Below are positions 21,782-29,426 of a stretch of DNA of 64,000 nt, piece by piece (within the stretch, counting starts at the first letter, position 1; the number at the start of each line of letters is the position of its first letter). A program made the position numbers and the translations under genes. The notes below the pieces were generated by a model. That model had not been told where the DNA came from. It did not search any database and saw only the letters and a list, made by a program, of their open reading frames with translations. Source of the DNA: a virus. The DNA lies in the IMG/VR virus record IMGVR_UViG_3300047471_000616, positions 1-64,000 of that record. The stretch is one strand, 5' to 3'.

Positions 21782-22026
21782 AGTGCCCACATTGCGACGC
21801 TGATATTCTTTACGTTGTGGACAGCCGTATGACTGAGATTGACGGCTACAAAACAGTGCGTCGTCGCCGTGTGTGCAGAAAATGCAAATACCGGTGGTCC
21901 ACCATCGAAGTTCCTTTGGGTGAACGCCGCAGGCACGACGCCGTAAAAATACTGAGCAACATCAGGGACAACCTGAGCAAGACACTGATACTCATCGATG
22001 AACTCAACCAGAAGGGGGAGAAGTGA
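21778..22026 (+). CDS. NrdR-type zinc-ribbon protein without ATP-cone
   Basis: The 82-residue product starts MKCPHCDADILYVVDSRMTE and continues with TVRRRRVCRKCKYRWSTIEV. These are the CxxC...CxxC ribbon and the VxDSR and RRRRxC signatures of the DNA-binding N-terminus of NrdR, the repressor of ribonucleotide reductase genes. NrdR is about 150 residues with an ATP-cone; that domain is absent here and replaced by a short helix. It could bind NrdR boxes of the host without nucleotide control (inference). Confidence 0.75.
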   Translation: MKCPHCDADILYVVDSRMTEIDGYKTVRRRRVCRKCKYRWSTIEVPLGERRRHDAVKILSNIRDNLSKTLILIDELNQKGEK

Positions 22027-22027
22027 A

Positions 22028-22243
22028 ATGAGAAATCCTAACTACTACTACGAACCAGCCAGGTTTGGCAGCGAAGATGGTTGGTCAATAAAGATGGCCG
22101 ACATAATTGTGTGGGGCAAGACCAAGGCCGCCACACGTTCCAGACTGAAGCGGGTGTTGCGTGAGAGGTTCAAGAACAAGACCACTGAGGAGATCTACGT
22201 GTTTCTAAAGGGCAACACAGGAGGAACTAATGACCAGTCTTAA
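22028..22243 (+). CDS. Small early-region protein, unknown
   Basis: The 71-residue product starts at the ATG at 22028 after GGGGGAG. It begins with a Tyr-rich segment (MRNPNYYYEPARFGSEDGWS) and contains a basic helix (KAATRSRLKRVLRERFKNKT). It overlaps the DUF3150-like gene by 14 bases. Confidence 0.6.
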   Translation: MRNPNYYYEPARFGSEDGWSIKMADIIVWGKTKAATRSRLKRVLRERFKNKTTEEIYVFLKGNTGGTNDQS

Positions 22244-23105
22244 TGAAAGAACAGTGCTGACGTGCTTACATATTGGAAGTTACAATGGCAAGGCAGTCGA
22301 CCGTGAGATCACTGAAGAGGTCAGTGAGCATCACCACGCTGATCTCAAGGACGCGGGTCGATACAGCAAACAGCTGATTGCCACCAAGTTCTTGAAGCCG
22401 GTGACCAGCAAGATCAGCAATGCCAGGCGCATCCACCGGCTGCTGACGCTGCCGTGGGACGATGATGCCCGCATTCTCAGCAATACGGGCTTCAACCAAT
22501 ACAGCGAAACCATGAGACTGCAGCGGCTGGGCGTCGAAGCAGCGGCTGCGGAGTTCACCGCGCACTGGGCGGACTTCATTCAGGAAGCCAGAACGCGGCT
22601 GGGCAATATGTTTGATTACGAAGACTACCCGGTTGCGGAAGTTGTTGGCAGGAAGTTCTACGTGGACGTTGAAATCAAGCCGGTGCCCTGTGCCGGTGAC
22701 TTCCGCGCTGAACTGAGCGATGCGTCGGTCAAGGCCATCACCAAAGACATTGAACGGCGCACCGAAGAGCGGCTGGGCAAGGCAATGGATGACGTGTTTG
22801 AGCGCATTGCCGACGCCACTGGCAAGATGGTGGAAAAGCTGCGGGCGTACAAGCCGGGCGGGATCGGTGAGGCCAACGAAGGTACGTTCAGGGACTCACT
22901 GGTGTACAACCTGCGTGAGTTGACTGACCTGATCCCGGCGTTGAACATCAATAACGACAAAAGGCTTGACGAACTGCACACCAGGCTGCTGGCCGACTGC
23001 ACCAAGCATGAGCCGGGGCAGCTGCGTGACGACGCGAAGCTGCGCCAGCAGACTGCAGCCGCAGCCGAGAAGATCCTGAAGAAAGTCAACAGCTACTTGG
23101 CATAG
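22230..23105 (+). CDS. DUF3150-like protein
   Basis: The 291-residue protein is largely helical and matches the layout of the DUF3150 family of phage and plasmid proteins, which are habitually encoded beside a MoxR-type AAA+ ATPase and a von Willebrand/DUF2201 metallopeptidase-like protein. All three occur here within 5 kb. The biochemical role of the family is not established. AGGAGG precedes the ATG. Confidence 0.65.
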   Translation: MTSLNERTVLTCLHIGSYNGKAVDREITEEVSEHHHADLKDAGRYSKQLIATKFLKPVTSKISNARRIHRLLTLPWDDDARILSNTGFNQYSETMRLQRLGVEAAAAEFTAHWADFIQEARTRLGNMFDYEDYPVAEVVGRKFYVDVEIKPVPCAGDFRAELSDASVKAITKDIERRTEERLGKAMDDVFERIADATGKMVEKLRAYKPGGIGEANEGTFRDSLVYNLRELTDLIPALNINNDKRLDELHTRLLADCTKHEPGQLRDDAKLRQQTAAAAEKILKKVNSYLA

Positions 23106-23114
23106 GAGACGAAC

Positions 23115-23312
23115 GTGACACAGTTTGGCAAATCAATGTTTCGATTGCAGGATGCAATAAAACGCGCTGACGAACGATGCAAGCAGGACGACGACGGTTT
23201 TGTTGTCTTGGAAGACATGATCAGCGGAGAGTGGATTGTCCAAACCTTTGTCGCGGTTAGGCCACCTTGTACCCGAAAGGTCTATGAGATCTGGCCTCAA
23301 GAGAATGAATAA
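23115..23312 (+). CDS. Small early-region protein, GTG start
   Basis: The 65-residue product starts at GTG after GGAGACG and reads MTQFGKSMFRLQDAIKRADE, with a short beta-rich C-terminus. It overlaps the kinase-like gene that follows. The function is unknown. Confidence 0.55.
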   Translation: MTQFGKSMFRLQDAIKRADERCKQDDDGFVVLEDMISGEWIVQTFVAVRPPCTRKVYEIWPQENE

Positions 23313-23727
23313 GCGCCGCATCGTCATTGTGGGCGGACCGCGTTGTGGGAAGTCCACAATGGCGCGGCGGCTGCGTGAACAAGGTATCCCCACGTATTGT
23401 GGGGATACCGTTAGCTTCGTGAAGCAGCCTGAAGAAGGCGTCATCTACCTGCCTGAATACCTTAGCTGGACTACTGCACCAGATTATGTGGCCAGGGAAT
23501 GGCTGACGATGCCAGCTCCTTGGTGCTGTGAAGGTGTGGTGATGGCACGGGCGCTTCGCAAGTTGATGCGACAGAACCAGGGCCACCTGCTAAAAGGGAC
23601 TGAAGTTATCTACCTTTCAGTGCCAATGGAGCCACGCACTCCGGGCCAGGGCAACATGGCCAAAGGTATTTCCACGGTGTGGTTTGAAATAGAATCTTTC
23701 GTTAGGCAATTTGCCACAGTGAAATAG
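23305..23727 (+). CDS. P-loop NTPase, small nucleotide-kinase-like
   Basis: From the ATG at 23305 the product is 140 residues, beginning with a strand and Walker A (RIVIVGGPRCGKSTMARRL). A short acidic or substrate segment and a strand VIYLSVPME follow, as in small nucleoside or polynucleotide kinases. The protein is shorter than most kinases and lacks a clear lid, so the substrate is open. The end of the gene contains the word GTTAGGCAATTTGCCACAG, the same element found in several leaders. Confidence 0.6.
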   Translation: MNKRRIVIVGGPRCGKSTMARRLREQGIPTYCGDTVSFVKQPEEGVIYLPEYLSWTTAPDYVAREWLTMPAPWCCEGVVMARALRKLMRQNQGHLLKGTEVIYLSVPMEPRTPGQGNMAKGISTVWFEIESFVRQFATVK

Positions 23728-23749
23728 GCTTAACAGGAGGAGAAGACTA

Positions 23750-24742
23750 ATGTCTGAGACCATCAAAACGGCAAAGGACCTGGCGCTCAGGTACTACAAG
23801 CGACGCAAGCCCTGTTACGTGGAGGGACCGCCCGGCGTAGGCAAGTCCGAAATGTGGGCGCAAATTGCCGATGAACTGGGTATTGGGTTCATCGATATAC
23901 GGTTAGCGCAGATGGACCCGGTTGACCTGCGCGGCTTGCCCAAGCATCAGGGAGAACTGGTGGTGTGGGGCAGGCCGGACTTCCTGCCCATTATTGAGCG
24001 CGACGGCCCCAACGGCATCATCCTGTTTGATGAGTTGGGGGACTGCGGCAAGGCCATGCAGTCGGCGGCGTATCAGCCGATCTTGAACGGGCGCGTTGGG
24101 CCGCACATCATCGCACCGGGCTGGTACCGATGCGCTGCTGGCAACAGCCAGCGGCACCGAGCCGGGGCACAGGCCATGTCCTCGGCGTTGGCCAACCGCT
24201 TTGCCTGGATTGAGGTTGAAGCGGACGTTGAGTGCTTTGTTGAACATGGCACCAAAATCGGCGTGCATCACTACGTCCTGGGCTTCATCAGGTTCAGGCC
24301 GGAGTTGCTGCATAAGATGGATGAATCCATGCTGAAGGCGTTCCCCACGCCTAGGTCATGGGTTTCGGCGGCTGAGTACTGTGAGGAAGCCGCTGACGTG
24401 CGTGGCCGGTTGATCGCCGGTTGCGTGGGGCCGGGAGCGGCTGGAGAGTTCGAAGCGTATATGCGTACCATGGACCTGCCTGAACTGGCAGACATCCTGG
24501 CTGACCCCAAGCGTTGCCGCATCCCCACTGAACCGGCGCACAAGTATGCGCTGAGTTCGATGTTGGCGCGGTATGCCGAGCGAAGCACGCTTGACAAGAT
24601 CATGATCTACATCAAGCGCGCTGAATTTGGCCGTGACTTTGAGATCTGTACGGTACTGGACGCCACCAAGCGTGAGCCTACGTTGACTGAGACCAAGGCG
24701 TTCACTGAGTTTGCGTCGAGGAACCAGGACCTTACCCTGTAA
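23750..24742 (+). CDS. MoxR-type AAA+ ATPase
   Basis: The 330-residue protein has Walker A GPPGVGKS at residues 26-33, Walker B IILFDELGD near 90 and a sensor-1-like AAGNSQRHRAG. MoxR-class ATPases act as chaperones that remodel partner proteins carrying a von Willebrand domain. The partner is the gene at 25765. Together with the DUF3150 gene this forms a known phage/plasmid module whose target is undefined. AGGAGG lies upstream. Confidence 0.85.
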   Translation: MSETIKTAKDLALRYYKRRKPCYVEGPPGVGKSEMWAQIADELGIGFIDIRLAQMDPVDLRGLPKHQGELVVWGRPDFLPIIERDGPNGIILFDELGDCGKAMQSAAYQPILNGRVGPHIIAPGWYRCAAGNSQRHRAGAQAMSSALANRFAWIEVEADVECFVEHGTKIGVHHYVLGFIRFRPELLHKMDESMLKAFPTPRSWVSAAEYCEEAADVRGRLIAGCVGPGAAGEFEAYMRTMDLPELADILADPKRCRIPTEPAHKYALSSMLARYAERSTLDKIMIYIKRAEFGRDFEICTVLDATKREPTLTETKAFTEFASRNQDLTL

Positions 24743-24750
24743 AGGAGGTG

Positions 24751-24786
24751 ATGCCACATACCAAAGACCCCATTCCCAAAAAATAG
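24751..24786 (+). CDS. Eleven-codon leader-type frame
   Basis: Directly after the MoxR gene an AAGGAGGTG precedes ATG at 24751 and a frame MPHTKDPIPKK ending in TAG, followed by a GC-rich hairpin at 24819. The very strong ribosome site on so short a frame suggests a leader peptide or a trapped ribosome-binding site rather than a functional protein. Confidence 0.3.
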   Translation: MPHTKDPIPKK

Positions 24787-24818
24787 GGTTGAAGGATCTT
24801 CTCCCGAAAATGAGTATT

Positions 24819-24870
24819 GGGGGGCGGGTGCGACGCCCCCCGTTAGCCAATTTAGCCACAGGAGGATACT
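24819..24870 (+). promoter_or_regulatory. Hairpin leader, copy at 24.8 kb
   Basis: GGGGGGCG and CGCCCCCC (24819-24826 and 24834-24841) form an 8-bp stem around GGTGCGA. GTTAGCCAATTTAGCCACAGGAGGA follows, in the same layout as the leaders at 17.7, 18.6 and 19.8 kb. The GC stem directly in front of an AT-rich spacer may act as terminator, RNase site or 5' stabiliser. Confidence 0.55.
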
Positions 24871-25179
24871 ATGACTGAAGAAACCGATCAAACCAACTTT
24901 TTCAATTCTATCAGCTTTATCGACGGCTTGTTGAATGAGATAGCTGACCGTGTGCTCAAGAAACTAACGGACAGCAACAGCAACATGCTCAACACGATTC
25001 AGTACAAAGTCAGGGCTGAGAACATTGAGGGCCAGATTAAGGCCACCCAGATTGATGGCCTGGACGACATGGTTGAAGATGCAGTCAGCAGCGCCGTGAG
25101 GGATATGGCCACTGAGGCCGGTGCCGACGCTGCTGAGAAGTATGTCAGGGGCCTTGAATTCGAAGTCAACGTGCGCTGA
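24871..25179 (+). CDS. Acidic small protein, unknown
   Basis: The 102-residue product is helical and acidic (MTEETDQTNFFNSISFIDGL at the start), with a central segment VEDAVSSAVRDMATEAGADA. AGGAGGA precedes the ATG. It lies between the MoxR ATPase and its likely partner, which hints at the same pathway. Confidence 0.6.
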   Translation: MTEETDQTNFFNSISFIDGLLNEIADRVLKKLTDSNSNMLNTIQYKVRAENIEGQIKATQIDGLDDMVEDAVSSAVRDMATEAGADAAEKYVRGLEFEVNVR

Positions 25180-25188
25180 GGAGGTACC

Positions 25189-25533
25189 ATGAACGACGCA
25201 GTAAAGACTGACCTGGCAGACCTGCAAGACGCTATGGAAAGCCTGCAAAAGCAGTTTTTCAGAATGCCGCAGGCAGTCAAGGTGGACGTAGCCGCGAGGC
25301 TGCGTGCACTAGTCAAGACCGCTGACCTGATCGACGCCATGGCCAAGGAAGATATGAAGACGGCGTTGAAAGGCAAACCCGGTGTGGTGGTTGGTGAGAT
25401 GTTCAGAGCCAACGTAGCCTACGTTCCGACCACCCGCCTGAACCAAAAGAAGTTGGAAGCCGAGAACCCTAAGGTCTACGCCAAGTACCTTGAGACCAAA
25501 GACCAGGCGCGTGTAACATTCGAAGTGAGGTAA
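25189..25533 (+). CDS. Early-region protein, unknown
   Basis: The 114-residue product starts MNDAVKTDLADLQDAMESLQ with a coiled-coil-like N-terminal half and a mixed C-terminal half. GAGGAGG lies upstream. No known domain is seen. It is one of three small genes between the MoxR-like ATPase and the VWA-like gene. Confidence 0.6.
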   Translation: MNDAVKTDLADLQDAMESLQKQFFRMPQAVKVDVAARLRALVKTADLIDAMAKEDMKTALKGKPGVVVGEMFRANVAYVPTTRLNQKKLEAENPKVYAKYLETKDQARVTFEVR

Positions 25534-25536
25534 ACC

Positions 25537-25755
25537 ATGTTCAAAATAGAACGCGACATCCCAATACCAGACTCTATCAACAGACATCGAACCAAGTATC
25601 CATGGGTTAGCTTGGGGGTGGGAGAGTCCTTCTTTGTACCTAATGGAAATATAGCCAACCTGCGCTCCAGTGCCAGCGTGGCCAGCGCCAGGCTCAAAAA
25701 GAAGTTCTTTGCTGGCATTGTCAAAGGCGGCGTGCGAATTTGGCGAGAGGGGTAG
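25537..25755 (+). CDS. Small phage protein, DUF7303-like
   Basis: The 72-residue product has the pattern IPIPDS...TKYPWVSLGVGESFFVP and ends GGVRIWREG. This is a common phage micro-domain with a conserved VGxSFFVP strand and a C-terminal GxR[IV]WR. The biochemical role is not established. Confidence 0.65.
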   Translation: MFKIERDIPIPDSINRHRTKYPWVSLGVGESFFVPNGNIANLRSSASVASARLKKKFFAGIVKGGVRIWREG

Positions 25756-25764
25756 GAGCGAACA

Positions 25765-26985
25765 ATGCAAAAGTACACTGACAAAAAGGCATACGACAAG
25801 GTGGTCAAGGCCAGAACCGTGTTGCTGGTGGGGCAGCCATTCTTTGGCTGCCTTGCCCTGCACATGGACCTGGTTGAAGTCACCAACGCAGACATGGTGC
25901 CAACCATGGCTGTGGATGGTACCAATATATACTACCACCCGCCGTTCGTGCTGAGCCTCAGTGAGCAGGAACTGGTTGGGGTGGTGGCGCACGAAGTGAT
26001 GCACTGCGCCTACAAGCATTTCAGCCGACGCAGCCACCGCAACCCAATCATCTGGAACTGGGCCGGGGACTACGTGATCAATGCTGATCTGTTGAAGGCC
26101 AAGTTTACGCTGCCCAAAGAGCGGCTGCATGACTCCAAGTATGACGGCTTCAGCACTGAGGAAGTATATGAGAAGCTGAAGCAGGAAGTGAAGAAACAGA
26201 TCCAGGAGGCCACACGGTACAGTGGTGGTGGTCACCTGGACCCCATGGCTGACAAAGGACGCTGCGGCGGCGTCATAGACGCTGGCAGCCTGGGCAAGAA
26301 ACCGGGCAGCAGCAGCAAGGCTGAACAAGAAGCAGCCGAACGTAAGTGGGATACTACGGTACGGATTGCCGTCAACGTGGCCAAGCGTACGAACGCTGGT
26401 CAGGTGCCTGGGTATCTTGAGCGGCTGGTCAAACAGCTGCGCGAACCAAGGGTCTCATGGCGTGAGTTGACCCGGCAGTTCATAGACCAGTCAATGACCA
26501 AGGACTACAGCTGGCAGCGGCCCAACAAGCGGTATCTTGGCCAGGGCCTGATCCTGCCGGGCTTCATTAGCGACGCCCTGCATGAAATGAACTTCGGTAT
26601 TGACGTGTCAGGCAGCATCACCCATGAGATGGCCGAGTTCATGCTGGGCGAAGTGGCGGGGGCGTTGAACGACGGCACCGCTGACAAAATGAACGTGATC
26701 TACTTTGACACTGCGGTACGTCACGTTGACACCTACGTGCCAGGCGACCTGGTGCAGTGCAAAGTCATCGCCGGGGGTGGCACCGACTTTGATGATACGT
26801 TCAAGTGGATCAGTGAAAATGCCGCCGATGCCCAGTGCACGGTGGTGCTCACCGACATGATGACAATGTCGTTTGGCAAAGACCCCGGCCACCCGGTGTT
26901 GTGGGGCGCGTATCTGCCCAGCGCCATGCTGGCTTCTGTCAAGCCGCCGTTTGGCGACATCATCCAAGTTGACAGTTCTGAGTGA
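25765..26985 (+). CDS. DUF2201/von Willebrand-type putative metallopeptidase, partner of the MoxR ATPase
   Basis: The 406-residue protein begins with a metallopeptidase-like domain that has the zinc motif HEVMHCAYKH near residue 75. After a charged low-complexity linker (about 160-195) it ends with a VWA-like domain in which GIDVSGSI forms the metal-ion-dependent adhesion site. This is the DUF2201 layout that goes with MoxR ATPases. Whether the HExxH is catalytic is not known for the family. It is the last gene of the DUF3150-MoxR-VWA module. Confidence 0.8.
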   Translation: MQKYTDKKAYDKVVKARTVLLVGQPFFGCLALHMDLVEVTNADMVPTMAVDGTNIYYHPPFVLSLSEQELVGVVAHEVMHCAYKHFSRRSHRNPIIWNWAGDYVINADLLKAKFTLPKERLHDSKYDGFSTEEVYEKLKQEVKKQIQEATRYSGGGHLDPMADKGRCGGVIDAGSLGKKPGSSSKAEQEAAERKWDTTVRIAVNVAKRTNAGQVPGYLERLVKQLREPRVSWRELTRQFIDQSMTKDYSWQRPNKRYLGQGLILPGFISDALHEMNFGIDVSGSITHEMAEFMLGEVAGALNDGTADKMNVIYFDTAVRHVDTYVPGDLVQCKVIAGGGTDFDDTFKWISENAADAQCTVVLTDMMTMSFGKDPGHPVLWGAYLPSAMLASVKPPFGDIIQVDSSE

Positions 26986-26992
26986 GGCAGTC

Positions 26993-27196
26993 ATGACAGT
27001 GGAAGAATTTATGCGTGCACCAATGACGAAGGGTTGTTCGTGCTGGTGGTGTATCCAAGGGATGAAAGTACGACGTATCATTAAAACAAATGGTAAGATC
27101 ACCCCAGAACTAATGCGTTCAATAACACACACTACGTGCAAGGAAGTATTGATACAGTGGGTCTGCCTGCGCACATTAAACGCAAAGGAGGATTGA
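26993..27196 (+). CDS. Cysteine-containing small protein, unknown
   Basis: From the ATG at 26993 the product is 67 residues with CSCWWC near residue 15 and two further cysteines. It might bind metal. GAGG lies upstream, and the next gene starts directly after its stop. Confidence 0.5.
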   Translation: MTVEEFMRAPMTKGCSCWWCIQGMKVRRIIKTNGKITPELMRSITHTTCKEVLIQWVCLRTLNAKED

Positions 27197-27448
27197 ATGG
27201 ATATAGATGAAGAGGTCAAAAGGGATCAGGCTCAGGACAAACTGGAGCGATATGAGGAAGCGCTCCGGTCAATTGTTAGGTGGGGTGAAGCGTACCCACT
27301 CAGCGTGTTTCCCGAGCCTGATCTTGATAAGGCACATGACCTCCTAAAGGCTGGCGGCATAACGCTCGATGCAGTCAGTGCCAGTGCCATGCGCCACGTC
27401 GTAACCATGGTCGCAGCAATCGCCAAAGAGGCGTTGAAGGAGGACTGA
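27197..27448 (+). CDS. Small helical protein, unknown
   Basis: The 83-residue product is acidic and helical (MDIDEEVKRDQAQDKLERYE at the start). AAAGGAGG precedes the ATG, and the stop is followed directly by the next ATG. The function is unknown. Confidence 0.6.
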   Translation: MDIDEEVKRDQAQDKLERYEEALRSIVRWGEAYPLSVFPEPDLDKAHDLLKAGGITLDAVSASAMRHVVTMVAAIAKEALKED

Positions 27449-27793
27449 ATGTTTGAAGTAAGAATCATCGTTGAGGACAGCAAGCTGCACAAAGCCCTGT
27501 GGGCCTTGGATGGCTTGATCGTAGGCCAGCCGCAGCTGCTCCCGGTACGTAATGCCGTGGCCAGCAAAGACAAGAAGCAGGTCAAGGAAAAGACACCAAG
27601 CAAGGGTGGCAAGCAAGTCGAGCTCCACAGTAAATTGCTTTCGCGGGGTGAGACAAACTTCAGTTGGGAAGATGCAGCCAACATCATAGAATCACTTGGT
27701 ATGTCCAGGACAACCACCAGCGCCTATCTGACCAGGCTGATTGCGGAAGGCAAAATCAAACGTGTAGATAAAGGCAAGTACGAAGTGAAGTGA
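27449..27793 (+). CDS. Winged-helix-type DNA-binding protein
   Basis: The 114-residue product has a strand-rich head (MFEVRIIVEDSKLHKALWAL), a basic linker, and a C-terminal winged helix visible in WEDAANIIESLGMSRTTTSA followed by RLIAEGKIKRVDKGKY. The last part is a typical recognition helix plus wing. A regulatory role is likely. It directly precedes an HTH gene. Confidence 0.65.
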   Translation: MFEVRIIVEDSKLHKALWALDGLIVGQPQLLPVRNAVASKDKKQVKEKTPSKGGKQVELHSKLLSRGETNFSWEDAANIIESLGMSRTTTSAYLTRLIAEGKIKRVDKGKYEVK

Positions 27794-27823
27794 GTGCGTA
27801 ACTGCAACCAGAGGAGCCATGAT

Positions 27824-28102
27824 ATGGCAAAAGGAAAGCGTGGTTTTCTACGGTACAAGAGCTACAGCTTCGTTGAGAAAGACCCGGTGATTGACGCGCT
27901 ACGGACAGCGGTGAGTGCTTCCAAGAAGAAGTACAGCACCATTCACCAGGACTCGGGGGTCGCAGCTTCCACCATCCACAACTGGTTCCATGGCAACACG
28001 CGGCGTCCGCAGTTTGCCACGGTAGCGGCTGTGGCACGGGCGCTGGGAAAGAACTCAATTGTGTTTGCCAGCAACTCGGGCAATCCTCGGCTGGTCGATT
28101 AA
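27824..28102 (+). CDS. Helix-turn-helix (XRE/Cro-like) regulator
   Basis: From the ATG at 27824, preceded by GAGGAG, the product is 92 residues. The segment TIHQDSGVAASTIHNWFHGN followed by RPQFATVAAVARALG is a Cro/C1-type helix-turn-helix. The start at 27824 is preferred over an upstream GTG at 27794. A promoter-like TTGACA with an overlapping short palindrome lies just downstream, a possible target (inference). Confidence 0.7.
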   Translation: MAKGKRGFLRYKSYSFVEKDPVIDALRTAVSASKKKYSTIHQDSGVAASTIHNWFHGNTRRPQFATVAAVARALGKNSIVFASNSGNPRLVD

Positions 28103-28120
28103 TAATTTCGGGGCAAACTA

Positions 28121-28149
28121 TTGACATCCAGGGAAGGTGTCCCTTAGTA
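28121..28149 (+). promoter_or_regulatory. Candidate promoter before the basic protein gene
   Basis: A perfect -35 box TTGACA (28121-28126) is followed after 17 bases by a weak -10 (TTAGTA). The spacer contains GGGA-AGGTG-TCCC, a small palindrome that could be an operator. The box lies 53 bases upstream of the next ATG, in a gap after the HTH gene. Confidence 0.4.
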
Positions 28150-28178
28150 CATCTCTACCGCAACCCCCGGAGTGTGTA

Positions 28179-28643
28179 ATGATCAACGAAAGTGACGTGA
28201 GTACCGCTGGCAATGGCCAAGACGCTGAGGCCATGCCCATGCCGAAGCGGCGTGCCCGCAAGGTACGTACTTCGCCCAGCGGCCCTGTACTGAAGGCAAT
28301 TGCCCGCAAAGCGGCCCAAAACAAGCCCGGCAAAGCCCCTGTAAAGGCCAAGGGTGCGGCCAAAGTAAAGGCCAAGGGTGCGGCCAAGCCGCGCAAAGCC
28401 CGCACCGCTGACCCCGCCAAGCAGGACCAGTTCGGCCTGCGCAAGGGCAGCATCAAGTCCCGTGCAGCGGCGATGTACGCCGCCAAGAAGGGGGCTACCC
28501 TCAACGAAGTGAAGGAGGCCCTTGAGAGCACCCAGTTCAACGTGCTGACCGAGCTGGAGGGGAAGGGCTTCAAAGTGACTCGTACCCTGGTGTCTGGGAT
28601 TGGTGCCCGTCAGGCTACCAAGTACCATTTGAGTGCGAAATAA
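28179..28643 (+). CDS. Basic Lys/Ala-rich protein with a conserved C-terminal domain
   Basis: From the ATG at 28179 the product is 154 residues. Residues 20-85 are a histone-H1-like Lys/Ala/Pro tract (APVKAKGAAKVKAKGAAK). The last 70 residues form a small domain (FGLRKGSIKSRAAAMYAAKK, then TQFNVLTELEGKGFKV) that recurs at the end of the 37534 gene. DNA binding or compaction is likely from the charge. The tract is encoded by imperfect DNA repeats. Confidence 0.65.
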   Translation: MINESDVSTAGNGQDAEAMPMPKRRARKVRTSPSGPVLKAIARKAAQNKPGKAPVKAKGAAKVKAKGAAKPRKARTADPAKQDQFGLRKGSIKSRAAAMYAAKKGATLNEVKEALESTQFNVLTELEGKGFKVTRTLVSGIGARQATKYHLSAK

Positions 28644-28686
28644 TACTGCGCCCTAATCTGGTCCCCCCGTCCCGTAGGGGCGCAGT

Positions 28687-28720
28687 GGCCCAAGGAGCCC
28701 CCAGGTTCCTTGGGCCTTTT
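28687..28720 (+). terminator. Rho-independent terminator
   Basis: GGCCCAAGGA and TCCTTGGGCC form a perfect 10-bp stem followed by TTTT. It lies 44 bases beyond the stop at 28643. A second hairpin (CTGCGCCC/GGGCGCAG) lies just upstream. Confidence 0.8.
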
Positions 28721-28749
28721 CATTTGTCAATTTTCAAGAGGAGCAAAGC

Positions 28750-29022
28750 ATGACTGACATTCCGTTCATCCCTGAGTTCAGCAAGGCTGACGCACGCAAC
28801 AAATGGATCATGGAAAATGCGCAGTACTGGACCGTGATCAGAAAGCGCAAGCGCCGCTACGAGCGCGATGAGTGCTGGTCACTTGAAGACGCGGTGAAAC
28901 TGGCGCAGCGTCGGCTGGCCAATGACCCGCACAAGCAACCCCTGCTAATCTATGCGGTGGCCGGTGGGCACGATGCCCTGGCGGCCACCGTTCACCCTGA
29001 CGGAGTGAGGGCAGTAGAATGA
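28750..29022 (+). CDS. Small early-region protein, unknown
   Basis: The 90-residue product follows AAGAGGAG and starts MTDIPFIPEFSKADARNKWI. It contains a basic helix-turn segment (VIRKRKRRYERDECWSLEDA) and overlaps the next gene by ATGA. The function is unknown. Confidence 0.6.
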   Translation: MTDIPFIPEFSKADARNKWIMENAQYWTVIRKRKRRYERDECWSLEDAVKLAQRRLANDPHKQPLLIYAVAGGHDALAATVHPDGVRAVE

Positions 29023-29231
29023 CTTCACAGATCAAGCTGCTCACCAGCCAGGATGCGTTTCATGCGATGCACCAGGCCATCGACAGCAAGAAGCAAACGC
29101 TCAAGATACCAAACCAAATGTTGACTAATCTGCTGGTAGACTACAGCGTGATGCTGGCGGCGTTGAGCAAGGTCAGCGGCTTCGTGATCAAGGACCCAAG
29201 GGAGCGCCCGCAGCTGACCAAAGTAGATTAA
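29019..29231 (+). CDS. Small helical protein, unknown
   Basis: The 70-residue product starts MTSQIKLLTSQDAFHAMHQA and is mostly helical. It is coupled to the preceding gene by ATGA and followed by a structured non-coding stretch. Confidence 0.6.
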   Translation: MTSQIKLLTSQDAFHAMHQAIDSKKQTLKIPNQMLTNLLVDYSVMLAALSKVSGFVIKDPRERPQLTKVD

Positions 29232-29426
29232 AAGTTCCCCATGGGGGTATTGCCCCCGCAGCCGTGGAGGTCAACGGGCGAGCGTGAATACCGGCAGGTT
29301 TCCTCCTGTAAGTCCATTGCCTGCCGGGGCTAGGCGCGACAAGGATCAGTTGGGTTCCCCCACTGGGGTGGTATTCATGGCCCTGAAACTGATCAAGACC
29401 TCACTTCATCCAACCAAGGAAACACA
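29232..29426 (+). ncRNA. Structured leader with mutually exclusive stems (riboswitch-like)
   Basis: The 195 bases between genes have no frame. A hairpin GGGGG/CCCCC lies at 29243-29257. An outer stem GAATACC/GGTATTC (29286-29292 and 29370-29376) then encloses GGCAGG/CCTGCC (29293-29298 and 29320-29325) and a CAGT/ACTG arm, forming a three-way junction. An alternative 8-bp stem GATCAGTT/AACTGATC (29344-29351 and 29387-29394) would break that junction. The switch between two folds shortly before an SD and ATG is what a regulatory RNA would look like. No tRNA features are present. Confidence 0.4.
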
